Below are positions 49,866 to 64,000 of a stretch of 64,000 bases of DNA, one piece after another (the first letter of the stretch is position 1; each line of letters begins with the position of its first letter). The stretch comes from Glandiceps talaboti. Lineage: Eukaryota > Hemichordata > Enteropneusta > Spengelidae. Below the pieces are notes generated by a model. The model saw only the letters and a program-made list of their open reading frames with translations. It made no database searches and had not been told where the DNA came from. Location of the stretch: assembly GCF_964340395.1 (NCBI RefSeq), contig NC_135561.1, positions 19,575,740 through 19,639,739 of the forward strand, in the 5' to 3' direction. The position numbers were made by a program, and so were the translations under genes.

Positions 49866-49939
49866 TTTAACCATGGAAGTATAATGGGTTATACTTCCAT
49901 GGTTTAACCATAGACAGTGGAGACTGTCTATGGTTTAAC
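49866..49939. repeat. Two adjacent hairpins sharing the GGTTTAACCAT junction
   Basis: Hairpin 1: TTTAACCATGGAAGTATAA / TTATACTTCCATGGTTTAA with a TGGG loop, about 18 of 19 paired. Hairpin 2: GTTTAACCATAGACAGT / ACTGTCTATGGTTTAAC with a GGAG loop. The second uses the CATAGACAGT arm seen at 17669. Confidence 0.92.
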
Positions 49940-49994
49940 ATTCTGTTCTTTACATTTCACCGCAAATTGGGACGATGAGGGCGTCATTTTCTTG

Positions 49995-50225
49995 TCATTG
50001 TTATTGTTTTACAACTCCGGACATCAGACCGTGGACGAATGGAACCTGTTACAAAACAAGGAAAGTGAAAAAATAAATTGCAATGATAACACTTGGCACA
50101 GCATGTTGGAAGTACAGAGCCAAGTGTTATCAATCCAATTCATTTGTTTACTTTCACAGTTTGTAAAAGGTTCCCTGCATGTCCACGGTCTGATGTCGGC
50201 AGTTGTATTCTATTATTGTCATCAT
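49995..50225. mobile_element. ~230-bp imperfect palindrome (foldback or long hairpin)
   Basis: The left arm TGTCATTGTTATTG, ACAACTCCGGACATCAGACC, GTGGAC, GGAACC, GATAACACTTGGC pairs with the right arm GCCAAGTGTTATC, GGTTCC, GTCCACGGTCTGATGTCGGC, AGTTGTATTC, ATTATTGTCA. The arms are about 100 bp each, roughly three-quarters paired, with about 18 bases between. The open frame 49917-50237 covers the palindrome and is not treated as a gene. Confidence 0.88.
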
Positions 50226-50917
50226 TATTTTATTTGATAGTTGGTTTTATTAAAATGGCCATATGGTGAGAAATTTGTAGTTATTTTGGAATATGAATGA
50301 ATGAATGAATGAATGAATGAATGCCACAACATAGACCATCCAAGTATGTGTTTGTACTCAATAAAGTGCCCCCCCCCAAAAAAAAAAAAAAAAAAAAAAA
50401 AAAAATTCAGAATTCTTGATGTATATACACAAAGTAATTTATAAATAAACTGCATGGGTAGATACGCGTAATCACTACGTCACGTCCAGAGCTGAGCATG
50501 CATATGTCATATTATTTCACAATTTATTGAATTACAAATAACGGACTTGGTCTATGTTGTTTCACATTGCCGTCCAAGAAGTAATATATAGTACAGTTGT
50601 TTTATTAACTGTCAATCAAAAGTAATTACCCATTTCTCACCTATATGACCCCTTTAATAATGGCTTCTCAGATTACAATTCTTTGGTTTACACCGATGGT
50701 GGCGCTTTCCGTGAAAATGTAGTTTTTCTGTGTGCCCATTCAAGGCCAGTGGGAAAAGCTAAATAATTGCATTTGTTTGGAAGGGAATCGTCTTTAAAGA
50801 CTACAGCAACAATTACGATAGAAATAAAGAAAGAAAACTGAAGCTATTATGGGATATATTTCAGACACATTAGGTTTGAATTTCGTTCTTACTTTATGTA
50901 AGTAAACATTCACAGTT
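50226..50917. other. Unassigned DNA with short low-complexity tracts
   Basis: (TGAA)n at 50296-50322 and a C-run followed by about 28 A at 50370-50405. No gene supported. Confidence 0.6.
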
Positions 50918-50936
50918 GTGGTGGTGGTGGTGGTGG

Positions 50937-51012
<76 letters not shown>

Positions 51013-51046
51013 GGTGGTGGTGGTGGTGGTGGTGGTGGTGGTGGTA
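50918..51046. repeat. (GTG)n-(GAT)n-(GTG)n trinucleotide repeat
   Basis: GTG units, then about 24 GAT/ATG units, then GTG again: a mirror-like compound tract. Confidence 0.97.
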
Positions 51047-53349
51047 TCCTTACGACTTCAGTGATGACTGATGTAATACTAACAACAATAAAATGGGTGA
51101 ACCTGGGATTAAAAATATATGGAAGTCGCTTACCCACGACATCAAAATGTCACCGAGACGACATCATTCCGTTTGTGTCAAGTCACACTAGACATGCAGT
51201 AACTGTAAATGTCAACCTATTACTTTCTGAGGGCCTCATTTCCAAGCTTTTACCAATACATGGCATTTGATCAGAAGGTAATAACGACTCATCACGTTCA
51301 GTCGTTCAAATATTCAACACTTTATGTACTTCTCACATTACCGTATTTTCAGCAGCTCTGTGCACGTATTGTCTCTCTTGCATTTTAGGACGACTGTGGA
51401 GGTCAATTTCAATAGATGCTTTTATTAAATATATTGTTTATTGTATACAGCAACCCGGAGGGGCATATACGTCTTCTTTTTTTTAAATTCTGTACGATGT
51501 GTAGATCACTACTCCTACACAACAACGACGTGTTGAAGTGAGGTTAACACAGCTAGCTATGGGCAATGGGAGATACGTGCGTCAGAGAACATGTGTGTGT
51601 TTAATACACGGCTGTCATACGATATATGTCTGTACTGCATATGGCATTTCTTTCAGACATGTAACAAGCGTGGAAACAAATTTTATTTGGATTGATAGTA
51701 CCATCAAAATTATATGTACATTCTGCAATTACACTTACTTGCATTCCACAAAAAAGAAAAACGTTCACCAAAATAGACCTACTGTCCAATCTGGGATTAT
51801 CTGTGTAATAGGCTTATTTTAGGAGTTTTTTTTCCCGGGAATTGCACTCAAAATGACATGTATTATTCTTATTATTGCGAACGATAAAAGTGTAGAAACA
51901 AAATAAAAGACTTGACTGTAACCATTACAGTTGGGATCATTTCATCACAAACTGATCGTCTGCTCTAAAAAGAAAGGGTGTTATTTTAATATTAAACTTG
52001 CACTGGCTACAATGCTAAAAATTATTCATTTTTTGTTTCTAAATTAGAAGACATTACACCTATTACAGTAGTTACTGGTCGATTTTATCCGTAGCTAGTC
52101 GGAGTAGTGACAAGATTAAATCTTGAGCGAAAGCTTTGTTTTTTGAATGCCTCGACTAATATGGTAGTGCTCATTTACATATAAATATTCAATATCGAGA
52201 CGTCATCAGCTATACACTTTCAGTCGATGATTAATTTATGGTGCGACGCGCGAGTCTCCCCGGGGGCGTCTCGCTCGTGAATTATGTGCAAATTCAAATT
52301 GTTTGCAGTTTTGTGCTGGCGCTGATACCGTACCGTAACATTTAAATTCATAAAATATCCTTACCGTGTTTTGTGAACAGCTACACACAATGGCTATACC
52401 TATATCAATGACTCAATACACCTCATGGTGTACAATATTGAGAAGTACCGGTAAGTCCTTACATCTTACAGAAACAGTTTGACTAGAAAAGATGCCCCCC
52501 CCCCCCCTTTTCTCCTCCCAGTTCTCTTGACGTCATGGCATTGACTTCTGATATATCTATTTCATCAAAGGGAAGTATTCATGTACTAGTAACCTTGGTG
52601 ATCCACTTATCTTTATGTCAGATGATACAGGATCGGATATACCACCCCCGGGATACCATCATGTAATTAGGTACTATCACCATGCATCGCACAACACTCC
52701 ATTCTATAACATATGTAATCGCATGTAATCTTATCTGTTATCTATGGTATATCCATATACGTATTAATTCCATGCCTGCCAGTACTGTGACCTGGTACCC
52801 TGGTAATGAAACCAGTTACTTTGAAGGGTTATAGGACTGGCTACAATTCTTCGTCGAATGTTGTATATTTACTGCCACAACGTGGTGGTAAGGAAGATCC
52901 CCTATAATTAAGTATGCATGTATGTATGTACCTATATTTGTCGTAGGGCAGGTAGTTGTCTAGGAAGCTTCGTACCTGGTAAACCTGTCTCCAAAGAAAG
53001 ATGGTTTTCGTCAGACTCCATGTTGATTAATTTGGGTAATTCTGATTCTGTATGCACAGTTTGTAAAATGTTGACAATGAATGTGCAAAAGCGGATGCTC
53101 TTTTTTAATTGTTATTTTGCAAGGAGTGGGTCATTTTGTACATCTGAACTTGGTATACTTTTTTTCTTCAAACCTGGTTACATCATCATACCATTACCAT
53201 TGCAAGATAACGGGGCACAATCTTTACTAGTTTACATTTACAGCCATTATTCGTACTACTAAAACATGTTGAATTGTGTCAAGCAAGTGGTACAACACCC
53301 ATCAGTTATTCAGGTAGGATTCAAACAGTAGTGCTCATTATTTTGCTGA
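51047..53349. other. Unassigned DNA with one CpG-dense hairpin-like spot
   Basis: GGTGCGACGCGCGAGTCTCC and the following CCGGGGGCGTCTCGCTCG (52237-52274) form a CpG-dense, roughly self-complementary island in AT-rich flanks. Open frames at 51538-51822 and 52918-53262 have no motif. Confidence 0.5.
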
Positions 53350-53434
53350 CATAACCTATTCCACTATCCTGACATTTTGAATTTTTAAATTGTTGCTCCG
53401 TTCCCTCAAAATGTTAGGATAGTGGAATAGTTTA
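53350..53434. repeat. Hairpin with ~28-bp arms
   Basis: AACCTATTCCACTATCCTGA + CATTTTGA pairs with TCAAAATG + TTAGGATAGTGGAATAGTTT, one mismatch near the middle and a 25-base loop. Confidence 0.92.
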
Positions 53435-53618
53435 GTGATTGCTATTTTCAAGTCTACAGGTAGGCTACAACCATCTTCATGGAAATATAACCCACGGCCA
53501 AGAGTTTCCTCTGTTATTAACTTCATATATGAGGCTGTAGCGGTGTAAATGAGCTTCTGTGCAATTTCAAAACCAACTTTGGCTGAAAACCGGGCCTTAG
53601 TTATAGTCTGCATGTCAA
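53435..53618. other. Short spacer beyond the possible 14-3-3 3' end
   Basis: The minus-strand frame 53356-53613 overlaps it but lacks motifs. Nothing recognised. Confidence 0.45.
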
Positions 53619-55707
53619 TTTATTAGAACTTGCCTCAGGTTCAAAGATCAATAGGACAGTACATGGTGGACTGAGGAATAAATTCTCAGATAGAGATACT
53701 TTTCTACACAAGTAAACTCATCACCAATGTTTACAAGAGTTAAACATCAAATTTAGTGTGAATCTAACCGTACATGTATGAACTTGACATGAACTAAAAG
53801 GGAATTCCAAAAGTAACGTTAATGCAAAAGTTAGCATACCACATTCTTACTAGTACTGTTCCTAGAATGTGTGTGTGTGTGCATGTACAGTTCCACTCAC
53901 AAAAGCTGTATTTATAGTACAATACACATTTAGATGCAAAACACTCAAAGCTCACGCAACTGCAATTCCCACACTTTTATTGCCAAGAGGAATAATACAG
54001 AATTTGAACGTCAGCAAAGCTGGGAGAGCTCCACAGTCTGAACTTCTCTAAATCGAATACGTTGTTACTTCAATCTTGTTGAGTTTTTTTGACTCCTTCC
54101 TTTGTGAAAACAGCTTGAAAATTCAAGGGCTGTCCGCAGTTATTAAGTAATTCATCCTCAACCATACTTTTAGTCTACTAGAAGCAGAGGACACTAGCAC
54201 ACAGGGTTCTGAGCCAGAAAGGCAACTTTACTTCAGCACCAAGAATGCCTGGTTTCTTTTAACTACTTTATATGAAATACTGACTAAATCTAACAACTGT
54301 GCTCATATAGTGAATAATTAAGCAGAACTACAACATTTAGAATCTCTCTACAGCAGGTCACAGCTAGAAATTTCACTAGACCTAAGTGTGATCTTTTTGT
54401 GGTTTTTTTTACTTTCTTTTTATTAAGAACTTCCACAAACCTTGAAGTGGAAGAACCTCCAGGCTGGCAGTTCTAGTACTTTTTTGTCGATAAAATATTT
54501 AAAAAAAATTCACGAAAAAAATAAGAGGCCAACAGCTGTCAATATATTGAAAGGAATTCGTGGAAACTTTTTTTTTCATATTTTTTTCTTTCTTTATAGT
54601 ATGCCTACATGTTAACAAGGCAAATTGATAAAACATGCATTACTGAAATAATTTTGTGACACATGACAAAAAAATAATATAAAGCTACAACTTGAAAAAA
54701 AAAATTCATCTCTTTATCAAATAAAGATTTATCTTGAGAATGGTTACCTCTACGTTTGAAGTACTTGTAGTTTTATGGTTTTTTGGTTTCCATTGAAGTG
54801 CAAAGTTTAAAAAAAAAGCCCGTCTAGAACTTGCAGCACATAGCAAATATCAAGTGATGGAATATTAGAATAAGCGCTTCTACTGAGGTCTTGACACTTG
54901 GCCTACACAATGGAGTTCCCCTGGCAACAGTGCTGTCCTCCTATGGTTGCTATAGCGATAGAGTGATGCATCCTCCTTCTCAACAAGTCCAGTTGTTTTG
55001 CTTGCAGGTATTACACAACTTTTCATACTTTTTTTTTTCTCGCGAGTACAATGGAGAGGTATTAATTCTTCCGACTATCACATTTAAACACACCAATGTA
55101 AGAGCTGCATGATATATGCCATTAGGAGTCTAATTACTACATACAGAGGAAAGCAGAAAATTCAGAATATAACAGTACTAGAAGGTCGTCTTTCTCTGCA
55201 ATATCATGCTAAAACAAAACTATCTCTGCAATATGGTATACGGACTCCAATAAAATATTTTTTTTTCTTCCCTTAGGAATATTTGGCTCTTCATATTGTA
55301 CAATCTAAACATGTGACACTACAAAGGGCATTGAGATGTAATGACATTATACTATCCATGTAAATTTTTTTTTTTTTTTTTTATAATTTTTTTTTTCTTA
55401 CTGATGTTTTGTGAAAGCTTAGCAGAACTGGTGAAGACGGAGCACTAGAAAACACATTTTTGACAATGTACAAGACGATCAAAAAGTGTAAGACCAGATT
55501 AACAGGAAACCATTTAGGTGACTAACTAGGAATAGTGAGCAATTTTTTGCTCACACTTAAAAGACTTCTTTGGGGGAGACGAGCATGTTTGGTATTATCA
55601 ACATCTGAAAAGATTTCAACTTAATATTTAAATGTTTTGTCCTATTTTCTGAATGAGACTTCAAGAGACTGATAGTTCTTGTGTAATATAAGATACTTTA
55701 GGGATGT
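53619..55707 (-). other. Probable 3' untranslated region of the 14-3-3 gene
   Basis: It follows the 14-3-3 stop codon (minus strand) with no frame or splice site needed. AATAAA signals on the minus strand lie at 54419-54424, 53976-53981 and 53619-53624, so the end is ambiguous. The stretch is rich in poly(T) on the plus strand (55369-55395), i.e. A-runs in the transcript. The extent is inferred, not seen. Confidence 0.4.
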
Positions 55708-61630
<5,923 letters not shown>

Positions 61631-61799
61631 CTGAAAAAAAATATGAAAGCATACCATCAGGCATTTGTAGACCATAAGGAATATTTATAAATGTGATATC
61701 ATTGTTACAAGTTTTAATATTGATATTATTTCAAAGATGCTGGTAATCACACTTTAAAAGAAATCCAAAGATATCAATATTAATGTTTCTGAAATTGCC

Positions 61800-62512
61800 A
61801 CAAATTGTGTCCATAAATATCATAATAATGGTACTAACATTCTACACACAAATTTTATCCATATGAATGTTGTGCATATTGGTACAAATATTTCTGGAAT
61901 TAGAATTAATTTTTATCCTAAGTACCACATAAATATTATGTGGAATGACGTATAAATATGACTGGAATTGACACAAATTTCAGTTACACTAACACATACA
62001 TATTAGAGTAACAAATGTTTAACCATGGACTTGGCAAAAATAGGAGCCGTAGTAACACACAAATATTACATCATGGATGTATAAGTGTCTCTTGGAGTTG
62101 ACATAAATTCTGTCCACAGTAACACACAAATACCACAAAACTGTTCCTGGAATCGGCACAAATCTTGTCAATAGAAATATTACAAGGGCACATAAACGTT
62201 TCTTCTTGGAATCTGTGCACATTTCATCCACAGTAACACAAAAATTACATACAAAGGCAAATAACTTTCTGGGATTGGCACAAATAAATGGTGTCTATAG
62301 TAACACATAAATATTACATATATTGGCATGTAAGTATTTCTCACATTTTATCCATAGTAACAAACAAGTATTATACACAGTAGCGAATCAATGTTTCTGG
62401 AATTGGGTCAAATTTTGTCCACAGTAACAAATAAATATAAAATGGCCTATGGGCAGATAAATGTTCCTGGAATCAGCAGAAATTCTGTCCACTGTAACAC
62501 ATGAACATATAG
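61800..62512 (+). repeat. Degenerate ~68-bp tandem array
   Basis: TCCACAGTAACACA-like blocks at 62226, 62294, 62350, 62418 and 62486 are mostly 68 bp apart (one 56). Earlier, more diverged copies lie at about 61810, 61985 and 62112. TTTCTGGAATTGG and ACAAATATTACA recur in step. Confidence 0.82.
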
Positions 62513-63079
62513 AAAATAATGTACCTACAGATTGGGAAACGGTCAATTCATAGACAGTTTAAAACAATTACCATTTCTTTAAAATTCATAGATTATGACA
62601 TGATTAATTGCCCATGTGCATACTGCCTGACAAACACTATCACAATTACACACAATGACATCTACATTTGTAATTAACACTACAATTTCAAGAAATACCC
62701 CACTGCTTGTAACAGAACTGCTTTGCTATAAATATGAACACTGACACCAATATTTCTATCAAGTCTTATGTTACACATAACAGAGTTAAACTGACTAAAA
62801 AATATTGCCTACTGTACTGGCAAGGCATAACCAGCAAATCAAATACAATAGGGCCTGGGTAAATCCTTTTTTCTTTCAAATATATTTTGAACTGTTTTCA
62901 ACATACATTTTGGACCATGTTCACTAAAATACAAGACAGTCTGAGTTAAACTATTCAATTTTCTACCGTTACATTTTGACACAAATAATGACAATGCCAG
63001 ACATTGAAAGCTACAATTATCAAGCAGCAAAAATCATTTTCTAATGCAATAAAAAAAAAATACCCCCAATGGCGTTGTA

Positions 63080-63600
63080 GCACAACTGTACATTTTTTAA
63101 AAACGTTTATCCATATGCTAGTCCATGCTAACAATAGGTGTTCATTTGCTGAATGACTATCCAGTTGCCTATCCAACCATGTTGCTATCTTTATGATATA
63201 TGCTATCATTTGGCTGTTGCTCAGGGCGTGGTCATGTTGTTACATATATTTGCATACATTTGTGTGTTTTTGTTCACTTGTGAATTCCTGATATTATCTT
63301 TGCAATATACGTGATCATTTGGCTGTTACTGTGGGCATGGTCTTGTTGCTAGGCAAATTTACATACATTTTTTGAATGTTTATTCAATTGTCTATTAAAC
63401 CCTGTTATCTTTGTGAAATACACCACCGTTTGGCTGTTGCTATGTGTGTGGTAATGGTTGCTAGGGTATTTGCATACATTTTTGGAATGTTTACTCACTT
63501 GCCTCCCAGATGATGTTATTTAACCAAAATATACTGCCATTTGGTTGTTGCTAAGGGCGGGTCATGGTTGCTAGGGCCAATTTTGTCAAAACATTTAGAA
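63080..63600 (+). repeat. ~110-bp tandem array
   Basis: TTTGGCTGTTGCT-containing units at about 63210, 63320, 63430 and 63540 each continue into GGTCATG-TTGCTAGG and TTTGCATACATTT. A degenerate copy precedes at about 63080. Confidence 0.85.
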
Positions 63601-63639
63601 GAAAATCTGCAGAATAACACTTCTAGAAACGTCTCACCA

Positions 63640-64000
63640 AGTTTCAGACTCATTGACCAAGTACTTTTTGAGATAAACATTTTTGACCAAAAATGAACAT
63701 TCTTACACCTAATTTGCATATCACTCATAGAATCATTGTATGCTTAATGCTTCTTCATCCATACATCCCTAGATGCATTCCCATTAAATTTCAGCCCAAT
63801 CTGCTCAGTAGTTTTGGAATTATAGATTTTTAACCCAAAAGACACATTTTTAGCCCTAATTTGCATATTACTGATGGAATCATCATGTCATGAACAAATC
63901 TTACTTTACACCCCCTTAACAATGTTCCCACTAAATTTCACACCAATCTGCCCAGTAGTTTCTGAGTGTAAGTTTTTTGACCAAAAATCACATTTTTTTA
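63640..64000 (+). repeat. 147-bp tandem array running off the window (pearl/HINE-core-like)
   Basis: TAATTTGCATAT at 63710 and 63857 are exactly 147 bp apart. ATTAAATTTCAGCCCAATCT, CAGTAGTTT and TTTTTGACCAAAAAT recur in step. The period and wording (AAATTTCA...CAATCTG) resemble the core and tail of the element at 8.43-9.52 kb. Confidence 0.8.

Larger units (their letters stand above)
61631..64000 (-). other. 14-3-3 intron (upstream exon outside window), tandem-repeat-rich
   Basis: It begins after the acceptor of the 61504-61630 exon and runs off the right edge. No N-terminal 14-3-3 coding was recognised. Three tandem arrays fill much of it (separate entries). Confidence 0.7.

Noticed and set aside
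49917-50237. 106-codon plus-strand open frame
   Set aside because: It spans the long imperfect palindrome, and the protein composition follows from the inverted arms. No domain.
52918-53262. 114-codon plus-strand open frame near the 14-3-3 3' end
   Set aside because: Starts in a short ATGT run, no recognisable motif, no acceptor or donor support.
61631-64000. Possible N-terminal 14-3-3 exon
   Set aside because: I looked on the minus strand for the conserved early helices (e.g. RYDDM, SVAYKN, REYR) and found none. The stretch is tandem repeats.

Overview
The window looks like AT-rich nuclear DNA from a multicellular animal, most likely a marine invertebrate (mollusc, brachiopod, hemichordate or cephalochordate). 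The reasons are a spliced 14-3-3 gene with GT-AG introns of about 1-3 kb, LINE debris, and very long simple repeats: (CAGA)n, (TA)n, (GA)n, (CA)n and (ATGT)n. It also holds many foldback or MITE-like elements, and one element built like the pearl/HINE non-autonomous Helentrons first described from bivalves. I cannot name the species. Layout: 0-55 kb has no gene I can recognise. It is a mosaic of low-complexity tracts, minisatellites, inverted-repeat elements and repeat families. Family A is at 3.6, 18.1 and 48.5 kb with a fragment at 24.7 kb. Family B is at 9.6 and 24.3 kb. Family C, a tandem with a period near 290 bp, is at 22.6 and 59 kb. A decayed LINE reverse-transcriptase tail (46.5-47.2 kb) is followed by the endonuclease start of another LINE copy (47.3-47.7 kb). 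A few short open frames look better than noise: a Cys-rich exon-like frame at 25.18-25.56 kb, a charged frame at 24.96-25.14 kb, a Lys/Arg-rich frame at 39.27-39.55 kb, a frame behind a strong splice acceptor at 40.08 kb, and a 40-residue signal-peptide-like frame at 40.53 kb. None matches a family I recognise. The only confident gene is on the minus strand at the right end: the C-terminal 147 residues of a non-epsilon 14-3-3 protein in four coding exons (61504-61630, 59863-60026, 56727-56822, 55708-55764). Its first ~100 residues lie beyond base 64000. Its introns carry a hAT-like MITE candidate, a family C copy, a large foldback and several tandem arrays. The most interesting unexplained structures are these: (1) a terminal-inverted-repeat unit at 4632-5109 with five 51-bp repeats, each holding a 19-bp palindrome that shows one compensatory double change; (2) a complete pearl/HINE-like element at about 8.43-9.52 kb with a 147-bp tandem core, a (CAGA)n tract and an 11-bp-stem terminal hairpin; (3) paired E2F-type sites at 37.96 and 37.99 kb; (4) a cluster of nested hairpins and a ~230-bp imperfect palindrome at 49.87-50.23 kb; (5) a 33-bp block shared by 25.07 and 46.31 kb that differs by one synonymous base. 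No operon, CRISPR array, rRNA gene or intact tRNA gene was seen.
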